Of a stretch of DNA of 64,000 nt, positions 53,258 through 64,000 are shown in pieces. Numbering within the stretch: position 1 is the stretch's first letter; each line of letters opens with the position of its first letter. The translations under genes were made by a program, and so were the position numbers. The DNA lies in contig OZ014421.1 of NCBI GenBank assembly GCA_963965975.1, positions 1,431,001 through 1,495,000 of the forward strand. The letters are read 5' to 3'. The notes under the pieces are model-generated. The model was not told where the DNA came from and ran no database searches. It worked only from the letters and a program-made list of their open reading frames with translations. This DNA comes from Xestospongia bergquistia. Its lineage: Eukaryota; Porifera; Demospongiae; Haplosclerida; Petrosiidae.

Positions 53258-56200
53258 ATTATTATGTACCTACAAAGAGGTCTCATCACTCCACACATAT
53301 AGTGGGTGACTACCTCTACATGTGGGGTGGTAATATAGATGGTCTCCCTAGAGTACATGATAATGAAGTCAAACAGAGGATGACCTCTGTTATTGAGGTA
53401 TTTCACTTACTAACTGGTAGATGGGAACAACGACCTACTAATGGAAAACCTCCACTGGGTGTCTATGGCTATGCCTCAACTGTTATCAGTAACAGGATCT
53501 ACTATTTTGGAGGACGTTGTAATCATGATGAGTGTCGTTACAATAGTGTCAACTTATTAATAACAGATTCACTTACATGGAATGAACTGTTCCCAATTAA
53601 TCCAAGTATGGGTCCAATGATGAAGTCAAGCTGTAGGATGATATCACTTACATTTAATAAAGTGGATTATCTACTGGTAGTTGGTGGTATTGGTCCACGT
53701 CCCACCTCTCCACAATCTGGTGCTCAGTATAGTGATATAGGAATAACACCTAGTGGTAATGTTCGTACTAATGAACACCACTATTATCAGTTATCCAGTG
53801 GTAAGAAGATCAATATATCATGTTATTAATACATTATATATCAAATACAATTTTATAACTTTTTGAATTGCAGGTCAGTGGATAATACCAGAAATTACTG
53901 GAGAATGTCCACCTCCTTGTAGTAATTTCACTCTTACATCACTACCTAATAACAGAGCTCTGTTATTTGGTGGTTACACTCCTAATGGTCCTATTAACAC
54001 TGTGTATATTGCTCAGTGTACAAAGACTGCAGTGGTGAGTACAATATGTATTAAGTTAAAGTATTTAGTTATTGTATAATATTGTGGAGTAATCAAGTTT
54101 AAAGTTTGATATTATTAAATGAACTAAATTTATAGTATATAATGTCTTTATATTATTATTAGGAACTGTTTTATTAATAAACAAGTGATTTATTGTTTGT
54201 TAATATTTCTTTAATCAACTTAGAGGTTATATTGATAACTGAAACATTCCTTTAGTCAACTATATAGTGATACCATATTTCATTGACTAAATGTCACTCT
54301 TGAATAGTAGCCTCCCTTTTTGTATATCAGTGAAATTGATGATGAGCTTGAATAAATGATACAATGACTGCTTAACAAAATTGTCTATTGATAATTTATA
54401 ATTGATTATTAATATTAATATTATATATATAATAATAATATGTATAATATTATATTAATTAATATTAAGTTGTTCTGTTAAGTGGAAAACACAAAAAAAG
54501 ATAATTTTTATTTTTTAAAAATGTTTATTCAGTAACTGGAAATAACTGTAGTTTCATAAAGTCCTTAAACAAATGAGTTCACAATGAGGTAATGTTTGTT
54601 TAAAATTTCTGTCAAAGCTTGATCTATCATTTACTAACTGATACACAAAGTTTAAAGCTATTGTTTATCAGGAATGTTCAGAATCACTTCTAACTCTAGA
54701 AACTTTAATAATTCACAATTATATTTTAAATAGTGACCTCAAACAGTAAATTTCCCTATTGTTGTTCAATATTAAAATAGATGTCCCAGGTCTTATTAAA
54801 GGAAATATTGTAACTAAACTAAAATCCACATAAACTATAAAATGAACAATATTCTTAAACATTTCCCAGTATACAGTATTAATTACTGCTATGTTAATTG
54901 TATAATATGTTAACTTGAATATTATCTACCCAGCACTGGGAGAAGATAAGTGAACCACTTCACGAATCAGTGAATTGGCCTAAGAGGAGAGATTGTCATG
55001 CTACCACTATTATCAGTGACCTACATGTGATGATGGTGGGTGGACATTATGGATTCGTCAGTATTGCTGACAGCTGGTTATTTAACATTGATACAAGGAC
55101 ATGGACAAAGGTTAGTTACTAGTTATCATGTGACCTAACACTAACACAAAGTGAGTTAATGTCTATGATCTACAATATGAGGAGATATAATAAAGTGTGA
55201 CTATTTGAACTTTGACCTCTAAAAATAACCCTCATCTATAGAAAATTTCTAATTAATAATAGTTATTGTTTTTATGACCTGGTTTTATACCTGTAGTCCT
55301 GACACTATAGTATGTTAACATTTATGATAGTACACTGTAAAAAGTTATTATTATAAAAATTATTTGGTTATACAGGTTGCAATTACAAACTTATTTTTGT
55401 TAGAAAAGTAAACATAATACTGTTTTCATTAGTACTATTAAGGTTACTTTTTATATATGCAACCCACATAACCATCTATTGGTTAAATTAACTAATCAAT
55501 TTTTACAGTGTATAGTCTATTGATATATCTGATTTGTTTATAGTTATAATTCACTTATTAAAGACTGTACATAAGTACTTATGTTCATGCTTTAAAGTAT
55601 TGTAACATGTCAACTCTACTAGTTCATACAAAGTTATAGTCTGTTACTAGAGTACATGTATCCACTGATGTTACATGTATAATGACTAGTTTTGTAGTAA
55701 TATCATAACATCATTATTATAATGTCATATAGTACACTATATTCCATCTTATAGCTCAATATACCAGAGTCAGTGATTAAGAGATGGAGCCACTCCCTCT
55801 CGTTATGGAATGTGTCACCTACGACTGTATGGGTAGTACAATTTGGAGGATTTAGATCGTATGATGGTAAACTCAATGATACTACAGTGATAGAACTTAG
55901 TAAGTACTGTCTATTGATAATAGTATTTGTTATATAGTACACACACATTATCAGTATTATCACAGTATGATATAGGAGTATTGACACACTAACTGTTTAT
56001 ATTACAAACTAGTCTCATAACTCAATACTATTGTAACATACTATATCTCTTACTCTAGTATACCAGTGGTCTGTAGGAGATGTAATAACTAACCTGAGGT
56101 CAACCAAAGAATATCAACTTAAGCTACGACAGAAGGGACATGAACAGCCTCAACTTGCTGTCCAATCTCCTATACATCATCAACTGTCTTCACTACATCA

Positions 56201-57365
56201 AGAATTACATAAGAAAGATAGAGAAATCCATCATTTAACACAACAACTTGAAGTTATCAACAAAAAGCTACAAGATACCAAACAACAGCAGATAGATATG
56301 ACAAGAACTCTTCAAGAGGACCTTCAGACAAATGAAAGACAACTACATCAACTACGTCAACAACTTCAACAACTTCAAGAGAAACAACAAATTCAAGTCA
56401 CGCTTCAACACGAACAAAGGTTACTTCAACAACAGATACAAGATAGTCAACAGAGGGAAAGAGTACTACAACAAGAGTGTGATCACCGAGAACATGAAGA
56501 TCTTCGTCAACAACTCCAAGAGTCAACCACTGCTCTTCAACAAAGACAACATACTATAACCACTCTACAACAACAAGTTCAACAGTTACAAGAACAATCT
56601 CACTGGGTAGTGAGGAAGGAGGAGATTGAGATGACTGAGGAGATTCTTGGGAAAGGAGGTTGGGGAGAAGTCAAGGTGGCTAAATTTCGTGGCCTCAGAG
56701 TGGCTGCAAAATGTCTTCATGAAGTTATCCTGTCACCATATAACATATCAGTTTTTACAAGAGAAATGGAGATTGCTGCTCGAGTACGTCATCCTAATCT
56801 CCTTCAGTTCATAGGAGCCACTCGAGTGGGTACTCCTATCATCCTCTCAGAACTAATGCCAACTAGTCTTCGTAAAGAAATTGAGAAATCTCCACTAACA
56901 CGACCTCAAATCATCAAGATTGCTCAAGACATATCTGCCGCTCTAAACTACCTTCATCTCTGTCAACCACACCCTATACTACATCGTGATGTTAGTAGTC
57001 CTAATGTCCTCCTTGAGCTATCAGGTAGTGGAATGTGGAATGCTAAACTCTCTGATTATGGTTCAGCTAATCTTGTTCAAAGCATCTCAGCTAACAGTGT
57101 AGCTCCAGGTAATCCTTTCTATTCTGCACCAGAAGCACCATTTCCAGATCAACATTCTCCAGCAATGGATGTCTTTAGTTTTGGTGTCCTATTTATGGAG
57201 ATGATCCTGCGTCAACCTCCTGCTTCTAAAACAGCAGACAAAATGACTCAATCAGAGACTATCCAGTGGCCAGCTATGAAACATCTTGTTCAGAGATGTA
57301 TCTCTCGTGAGAGTCAAGTTCGTCCATCAATTTCTCAAGTACTTATTGAACTTGAACATATGTAG
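53258..57365 (+). CDS. U7 kelch-coiled coil-TKL kinase, chimeric kinase domain
   Basis: Exons 53258-53800, 53874-54034, 54934-55110, 55755-55899, 56059-57365; in phase, about 777 codons. Variable residues: blade 1 SH, blade 2 YG, blade 3 S, blade 4 SN, blade 5 DC with loop GGHYGFVSIAD, blade 6 WSH with loop GGFRSYDG. The coiled coil is divergent. The kinase N-lobe (to about 56872) nearly matches the other units (GKGGWGEV, VAAKCLHEVI), after which the sequence abruptly differs: HRDVSSPNVLL, KLSDYGSANL, YSAPEAPFP, and an unrelated tail ending ELEHM. Catalytic residues are retained. The 3' flank is also unlike the other units. The candidate ATGATGGAACTT first exon is deleted here. Confidence 0.85.
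55333..55510. mobile_element. 178 bp MITE with TA target-site duplication
   Basis: Present only in the U7 copy of kelch intron C-D. It begins CACTGTAAAAAGTT and ends AATTTTTACAGTG, inverted repeats of each other; inner parts (GGTTATACAGGTTGCA versus its counterpart near the right end) extend the pairing. Uninterrupted copies read GATAGTATAGTC; here the element splits it with TA on both sides (55331-55332 and 55511-55512). TA duplication and small size point to a Tc1/mariner-type non-autonomous element. No ORF. Confidence 0.85.
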
Positions 57366-57855
57366 TTCATACATTATACATGTAAGTAGTTCATTTAGTA
57401 CAATCCTCCTATAATGTATTATGATTATTATATTGTTTAGTATTTTGTCTATTACTGTTGTGGTAGTATTAACTTAATGTGTGACTAGTTAATATTGAGT
57501 GTATTACCATATATGGACATTATGAATAATTTAGTGTGTGAGAACTTTTTGATTTATTAATTTTATATTAACAAGTTATTATTAATAATATAATAAATTG
57601 ATCCTTTAAAATGGTTCCATCTCCTATTATGTTAAGATTTTATATGAATTGAGTACATTTATAAAATGTCTGTAAACTTGTTGTAGTAACTTCAAATAAG
57701 ATGGTTACTTGTTATATATATTATAGAATATCTGTTATCTAGACACTGGTTGGTCTAGTTTGACTAGCTAGAGACACATTCCTTTCATAGGATACAGTAC
57801 ATATTATAACCTTTTGATATTAGACAATGTGGCAATGTCCTTATAATAGAGGTAG
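57366..57855. other. U7-specific 3' flank, no gene seen
   Basis: AT-rich sequence after the chimeric kinase stop. It has a CCATATATGG motif at 57507-57516 but lacks the minus-strand SHIPPO exons found after the other kinase genes. No ORF or RNA gene is evident. Confidence 0.6.
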
Positions 57856-58608
57856 GTGTCCTCAACATAGAGGTTATATATATACTAAAGTGTTAGTATG
57901 GGACTAGAACAAGTGTCTTCAATATAGAGGTTGTATAATACACTAAGTATTAGTATGGGACTAGAACAAGTGTCCTCAATATAGAGGTTGTATAATACAC
58001 TAAAGTATTAGTATGGGACTAGAACAAGTGTCCTCAATATAGAGGTTGTATAATACACTAAAGTATTAGTATGAGACTAGAACAAGTGTCCTCAATATAG
58101 AGGTTGTATAATACACTAAAGTATTAATATGGGACTAGAACAAGTGTCCTCAATATAGAGGTTGTATAATACACTAAAGTATTAATATGGGACTAGAACA
58201 AGTGTCCTCAATATATAGAGGTTACATAATACACTAAAGTATTAGTATGGGACTAGAACAAGTGTCCTCAATATAAAGGTTGTATAATACACTAAGGTAT
58301 TAATATGGGACTAGAACAAGTGTCCTCAATATAGCAGTTATATAATACATTAAAGTATTAGTATGGGACTAGAAGAAGTGTTCTCAATATAGAGGTTGTA
58401 TAATACACTAAAGTATTAGTATGGGACTAGAACAAGTGTCCTTAATATAATGGTTGTATAATACACTAAGGTATTAATATGGGACTAGAACAAGTGTCCT
58501 CAATATAGCAGTTATATAATACATTAAAGTATTAGTATGGGACTAGAAGAAGTGTTCTCAATATAGAGGTTGTATAATACACTAAAGAATTAGTATGGGA
58601 CTAGAACA
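57856..58608. repeat. 58 bp minisatellite, about 13 copies
   Basis: Tandem copies of a monomer beginning GTGTCCTCAATATAGAGGTT and ending GGGACTAGAACAA. The last six monomers form two copies of a three-monomer block (about 174 bp, 58260-58433 and 58434-58607), recognisable by the variants ATAGCAGTTATATAATACAT and AGAAGAAGTGTTCTC. Single diverged monomers occur in the 3' flanks of U1-U6, and inverted copies near 61.5 kb. Confidence 0.9.
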
Positions 58609-58649
58609 TTGTTTTAATGTCATATAGTACACTATATTCCATCTTATAG

Positions 58650-59758
58650 CTCAATATACCAGAGTCAGTGATTAAGAGATGTTGCCAATCCCTCTCATTA
58701 TGGAATGTGTCACCTACCACTGTATGGGTAGTGCAATTTGAAGGATTCTTTGGTGGTAAACTCAATGATACTACAGTGATAGAACTTAGTAAGTACTGTC
58801 TATTGATGATAGTATTTGTTATAATATAGTACACACACACATTATCAGTATTATCATAGTATGATATAGGAGTATTGACACATTAACTGTTTTTATTACA
58901 AACTAGTCTCATAACTCAATACTATTGTAACATACTATATCTCTCACTGTAGTATGTAATGATGACCAGAGGACTGTAGGAGATGTAATAACTAACCTGA
59001 CATCTACTGAAGAATATCAACTTAAGCTACAACAGAAGAGACATGGACAACCTCAACTTACTGTCCAATCTCTTACACGTCTTCAACCTTCATCTTCATC
59101 ACGGCAAGAATTACAAGAGAAAGATAGAGAAATTCAATTTTTAACACAACAACTTGAAGTTACCAACAAAGAGCTACAAGATACCAAACAACAGCAGATA
59201 GATATGACAAGAGCTCTTCAAAAGGACCTTGAAACAAAATAAAGACAACTACATCAACTACGTCAAGAACTTCAAGAGAAACAACAAACTCAAGCTACTC
59301 TTGAACGTGAGCACAGAAATAGAGAAAGGTTACTTCAACAAAAACTACAAGATCAAGAAGAGAGGGAAAGACAACTATGTCAAGAACATGATAATTTTCG
59401 TCAACAATTTGAGAACTCAACCATTGCTCTTCAACAAACAGGTCAAGCTTATGCTACTCTTCAGCAACAAGTTCAACAGTTACAAGAACAATCTCACTGG
59501 GTAGTGAAGAAGGAGGCGATTGAGATAACTGAGGAGATCCTTGGGAAAGGTGGTTGGGGAGAAGTCAAGGTGGCTAAATTTCGTGGCCTCAGAGTGGCTG
59601 CCAAATGTCTTCATGAAGTTATCCTGTCACCATATAACATATCAGTTTTTACACGAGAAATGGAGATTGCTGCTCGAGTACGTCATCCTAATCTCCTTCA
59701 GTTCATAGGAGCCACTAAAGTGGGTAGTCCTATCATCCTCTCAGAACTAAACGAATAA
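58650..59758 (+). pseudogene. U8 truncated kelch-kinase fragment
   Basis: Begins with the intron before exon D, directly joined to the minisatellite. Exon 58650-58788 encodes blade 6 only (variable CCQ; the GG doublet is FEGF instead of FGGF). Exon from 58953 encodes the coiled coil, interrupted by TAA at 59240-59242 (Glu elsewhere), then the kinase N-lobe (GKGGWGEV, VAAKCLHEVI), and unit homology ends at ILSEL, about 59748. No C-lobe. A relic marking the right edge of the array. Confidence 0.85.
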
Positions 59759-59863
59759 AAAATAACGTTCAGGAATAGATCAAATTGATTTAGCAGTCAT
59801 GTAATCCAAGCTGCCAGCATATTTTTTAAAGGGTAAAGGTCACTTCTTACTGTACTCACCTAG

Positions 59864-60042
59864 TGAATGCTTATCACAACAAGTACATGATTCCATTTGA
59901 TTTTGAAATGTATATAACTGAAGAAGCAGAAGTTCCTTTAATACATCCTGGATCCCCTGCTTTAATATGTGAAACTAGTTCAGTGACTGTGGTATCAGTA
60001 GTAATGAGAAGAGAATCACTACTGGATGATGAAGATGACTAA
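59864..60042 (+). CDS. Orphan 3'-terminal exon, 52+ aa
   Basis: After a CTCACCTAG acceptor the frame reads NAYHNKYMIPFDFEMYIT, then EEAEVPLIHPGSPALI, and ends RRESLLDDEDD and TAA at 60040-60042; the acidic end looks like a natural C-terminus. ATG at 59887 gives 51 residues. No upstream exon is visible because the U8 fragment ends about 100 bases to the left, so this may be the last exon of a gene cut by the array boundary. Family not recognised. Confidence 0.35.
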
Positions 60043-61500
60043 TGTTTGATTTCTTACCATAATACAATTGTTTTAATTCTAGCTCATAAAACTAATTATG
60101 TTTGATTTATATAACCTTATATTTGATATGTAGTTAATAGCAATAGCTGTATGTAATGTAAATTATAATATCATAGAAGTGTGTTATTATGTACTACTAA
60201 ATATACAGTTACTATTGTTGTATTTGTTATTTACTATTAATTATAAAGGTATATTTTATATTATAACTAACTCTTATTGTTATAAGTACTAGTACTATAT
60301 AGTGACATATCAATTGACAGTACAGTTACAACTAGTGTACTGGTCACTTCATATTCTTCACTACATAATATGTAATATGATCATAAAATTGTGACAACGT
60401 ATTAATTAGCATTGTAGTATTACTTTTATTAATGAGTACTAACAAGAACCCACAGGTTCAAAAGTAGGAATGAGTGTACAACTTTTTATTCAAGACATCT
60501 TTTGGAAAATCACCGAGGACCGAGGTTGTTTACTTTTCCGGAAGTATACGGAAACGTTATGAAATTTGTATGGAAATAATAATGAAGAAAAATATGTGTT
60601 CCGTATACTTACAAAGCAACGTGGAAGTTGTAAGCAGTTAAGTATGGGATGACTGAATAACCAGCTGCTAAGTAATTTAAACTTGATGAAGGAAATTCTG
60701 TACTAGAACAAGACAGTAATATAATTCATGTCATGACACAGAGTATGTAATAATATTATTTTTATTTTCTCCATATTTTCATATTCTGTGACTAAATCCT
60801 TTGAAAGACTGACTGTGAAATACAGTCTTTGTTTTTCAAAGTCTAAAGTGTAAGTTAATGTCATATATTTCTAGTTGATATTCATTTCCTTTTTATTTCT
60901 ATTGGATCGTTGGACGTCAGGATCAAGTCTAAAGATATTGATCTATTTCAAAGAGTCTGAGGTGTAAGTTAACAGCATACATTATTAGTTTATATTAACT
61001 CATAATAAGTTTAAAGATAGTATATGACAGTTACTAATTGATACTTAAATTAGCCTTGACCATTATACCAGTGGATATATTGACATGTAAAAAACCAAAG
61101 TCTTAAGTAAACAAGGTTATAATTGTTCTTAACAGGAATGTTGTCCCTTGAAGAGACTACATTTTCACTACTGGAAGGTTGGCAGAAAATGCACACATGT
61201 GTCAGTTGTGGGTGTTGCATGGTATAGCTACACCCTCTAAGGATTAAAACCACACCCATATATGTAGACTTTGATAATCACTGATGTATAATTATTGATG
61301 TTATCATAATGGAGTTGGATCATAGTACAGAAGTGGCTAAATTCAGCAATATTTTCATAGGAAGGGATATATTATATATTCATGACAACTTTGATCAATG
61401 AATGGGTAGAGTTGAAGTTCATCTAAAATAATTACTGTCTCTGTACTCAGCCATGCTATTCCCAATATCTTCATCAGGTCTGACTTTAACTACAGAATGA
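60043..61500. other. AT-rich non-coding stretch
   Basis: I see no convincing gene. Two weakly similar segments near 60836 and 60948 (TTTCAAAG, then GTGTAAGTTAA) suggest an old local duplication. The minus ORF near 61050-61259 has no family resemblance and no splice context. Confidence 0.5.
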
Positions 61501-61806
61501 GAGTAGACACCCTCTATATTAGAATACTTGTGCTAGTCCCATACTATTATTTCAGTGTATTATACAACCTCTATATTGATGACACTTGTTCTAGTCCATA
61601 CTAATACTTTAGTGTATTATACAACCTCTTTATAGAGGACACTTGTTCTAGTCCCAAACTATTACTTTAGCGTATTTTGCAACCTCTATATTGATGACAC
61701 TTGTTCTAGTCCCATACTAATACTTTAGCGTATTATACAACCTCTATATTGATGACACTTGTTCTAGTCCCATGCTAATGCTTTAGTATATTATAGAACC
61801 TCTACT
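61501..61806. repeat. Inverted minisatellite block, about 5 copies
   Basis: Copies of the 58 bp monomer on the opposite strand to the 57.9-58.6 kb array (ACACTTGTTCTAGTCCCA ... ACAACCTCTATATTGATG). The last monomer carries the variant ATGCTAATGCTTTAG that is mirrored near 62860. Confidence 0.85.
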
Positions 61807-62748
61807 AAGATTGTTGCTGGTGCCTTATTGTCTTCCAGTATATCAATTACTCTCAACTACTACACCACCACATACCACTTCAAACTTTTCTCAGTCCAAT
61901 AACTAAAAACCATATCCATTATCAAATAGACCACAAACACTATTTTATACCTCATCATTTGTTTCCCTTGCTATCTCATGTAGAAGAACTATAGTCTTGT
62001 CCCCAGATCTATTCGCAAGTGAAAGTAGGTCTGGTCACATGAATTGACTTTTATGTTCCCAGTAAAGAATGTGGCACTGGTGTTGGTATGCAATTAGAAG
62101 TAATGTGATATATGAATATTATTAAATTGAAGTGTGGAGATATGCAAACATTGTCTTTAAAATTGATGAAGTTCCTAAAGAATTTGGATTTACTCTCTAA
62201 GAAAAACAAAAAAAATTACAAAAAGCTTGTCTATTTTTTGTGAAGCTTTTGTTGTTGCATTTCAAGTTTCTAGCACATCTATTACTATGGAGTATAGACA
62301 GGAATATTCATTGCTCTTGTTTCTTATAATAACATGATATTTGGATTTATTGCTTAAGTCAGAGCAACAGGAGTATCAGATTTCTTGAAGAGTAGCCATG
62401 CATACACTTTCACACCTGCTTAAATTTAATAATATTCATATTTCATACTACCTCTAATTTCATACCAGCACTCATGCCACATTCTTTACTGGGAACACAA
62501 AAGTCAACTAGTATGACCAGACCTACTTTTGCTTGCGAGTAGGTTTGGGGATGAGACTATAGTTCTTCTACATGAGATAGCAAGGGAAACAGATGATGAG
62601 GTATAAAATAGTGTTTGTGGTCTATTTGATAATGGATATGGTTTTTAGTTATTGGACTGAGAAAAGTTTGAAGTGGTATGTGGTGGTGGTGTAGTAGTTG
62701 AGAGTAATTGATATACTGGAAGACAATAAGGCACCAGCAACAATCTTA
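61807..62748. repeat. Long imperfect inverted repeat (fold-back)
   Basis: The left arm, about 61807-62149, and right arm, about 62401-62748, are reverse complements with scattered differences (for example TAAGATTGTTGCTGGTGCC against GGCACCAGCAACAATCTTA). The spacer is about 250 bp. Minisatellite monomers flank both arms in mirror orientation, so the palindrome effectively extends outward, with about 100 extra bases on the right. No ORF. It could be a fold-back element or an inverted duplication. Confidence 0.85.
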
Positions 62749-62819
62749 TTTTAGAGATATCACACAGACAGTAAAGGTATATCACACTGTAGGTGACACT
62801 TGAGAACCTTGGACACTCT

Positions 62820-62912
62820 TTAGTATAGAGGTGTTCTTAAAGTAGAGGTTCTATAATACACTAAAGCATTAGCATGGGACTAGAACAAGTATCACAAATA
62901 TAGAAGGTATCC
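62820..62912. repeat. Minisatellite monomers right of the palindrome
   Basis: One to one and a half monomers in plus orientation (AGTAGAGGTTCTATAATACA ... GCATTAGCATGGGACTAGAA), sharing the GCATTAGCATGGG variant with the left flank. Confidence 0.75.
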
Positions 62913-64000
62913 CTTTAAGGAATCTTGGCTATTAAGAGCATCAGTAAATGTATTTCCTTCAACCTATAATCTGGGAATGTCCCTGAGCAACAAATAAAAT
63001 TTGGCTTACAAAAAGTTTACTTAGATTTTTGGTCAAAGTAAGATGATTGGTCCACCCACTAATCATGCCCAATCTAGGTTAGTACTTGTTGACTAGAGCC
63101 CACTTTCAAGTATTTTTAACCCTTTTATGGCTCTCATATATTGAGCTCCATTATTGAACAATGGATTATTACATGATGTATTTAAACTAGGAACTCCACC
63201 ATTAGTAATCTAAAGCTAATAAAATTGAAAGAGTAAATACAGCTAAACCCCTTTCATATAAATTTTAATTAAGTTAGTGATTATCAACATCATTGTTATT
63301 ATTTAATATTACTGACTTTTCTTTTATCGGAAATTATTTGATCCTATTGTTGCCAATTGGAAGTCACAGTTTCAAGGGAAATAAAGAGACAAACGAGCTG
63401 TTTTATAATAATTATTTTATTATTATATTACTTTATAATTGTAATAATCTATTGTTATAACATTCATTATTATTATTGATTGTTTGTTAATATTATTTAT
63501 TACAAAGACATTGTATTTAATTGTATTTTAAAATAAAAATGATATGACCAGTAACGTAATTAAAATGTCACACATTAGTTACCATGACAACAAGTGTCAA
63601 ATAAACTTTATTATTGGGTCTCATAAATCAGTCCTTCATACTTTAAATAACAAGTGAGTATCCTGTCTTATAATTCTATGTAACATGTATATGAGTTGTC
63701 ACTACTGTGTCTATTGTGTTTATTGCAGTATTGTATAGGTAGCCCCTCCCATAACTTCTAATGACACTGTTGAATTTAATCTCTACTACTGGTAGTGCTA
63801 CTAATGTATCTCTTATAACAGTAAATGATTGATATATAATGACTGACTGACACCATTTATTGTGGACTTACAAGGACAAACCCATTCACTATATTGCTAA
63901 TATATATTTACAAAATTAGACCACACAAATGGTGTCATAATAACAGAAATTTAATTTGTTGTTATTAGAATTCTTATGAAAAGTATCATAATTATTGTAA
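62913..64000. other. AT-rich non-coding stretch to window end
   Basis: No ORF above background, no RNA gene and no further unit homology that I can see. It contains A/T runs and ordinary stop-rich sequence. Confidence 0.5.

Noticed and set aside
57856..58608. Possible CRISPR array
   Set aside because: Monomers are contiguous 58 bp repeats without unique spacers, in eukaryotic DNA.
61050..61259. 69 aa minus ORF
   Set aside because: No family resemblance, splice context or second copy.

Overview
The window is metazoan genomic DNA: AT-rich, with short GT-AG introns, TATA/CCAAT promoters and simple (CT)n tracts. The gene density, small introns and gene content (kelch proteins, TKL kinases, CDK1, a SHIPPO-repeat protein, a death-domain ORF) fit a demosponge such as Amphimedon queenslandica. 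That assignment is an inference from style; no search was run.

About 59.8 kb consists of seven tandem units of roughly 7-9 kb plus a truncated eighth (U1 from 1, U2 from about 9.2 kb, U3 16.4 kb, U4 25.25 kb, U5 32.9 kb, U6 40.2 kb, U7 51.0 kb, U8 58.6 kb). A typical unit reads, left to right: (i) a CCAAT + TATA promoter and 5' UTR; (ii) a coiled-coil protein gene on +; (iii) a CDK1 (cdc2) gene or its remnants on +; (iv) a kelch-coiled-coil-TKL-kinase gene on + (five visible exons, about 750-780 codons); and (v), convergent on -, an ODF3/SHIPPO-repeat gene of six small exons, missing its 5' exon and broken in every copy. The unit promoter lies between the 5' end of (v) and the next (ii).

The kelch-kinase genes stand out. 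Introns, propeller framework and kinase domain are almost identical between units, but each of the six kelch blades differs at the same place: the one or two residues after the conserved Arg (R-x-x-H-S pattern), and the loop after the Gly-Gly. Loop length changes are whole codons. These positions form the ligand face of kelch propellers such as Keap1. The array therefore looks like a diversified cytoplasmic sensor family with a constant kinase output. U1, U2, U3, U4, U5 and U7 are open throughout; U6 has a nonsense codon between propeller and kinase; U8 is truncated and has a nonsense codon; U7 has a swapped kinase C-lobe.

The companion genes are decaying. No unit keeps a complete CDK1 gene; each lacks a different set of exons, often with (CT)n tracts at the breakpoints. 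The coiled-coil gene is intact only in U6 (long, 448 aa) and U4 (short, 94 aa). Unit-specific insertions include a 2.1 kb block with a death-domain ORF (U3), a 1.3 kb block with a minus-strand gene fragment that replaces the U7 promoter, and a 178 bp MITE in a U7 intron.

From 59.8 kb to 64 kb there is an orphan 3' exon, then mostly non-coding AT-rich DNA containing an inverted minisatellite block and a long imperfect inverted repeat (61.8-62.75 kb).
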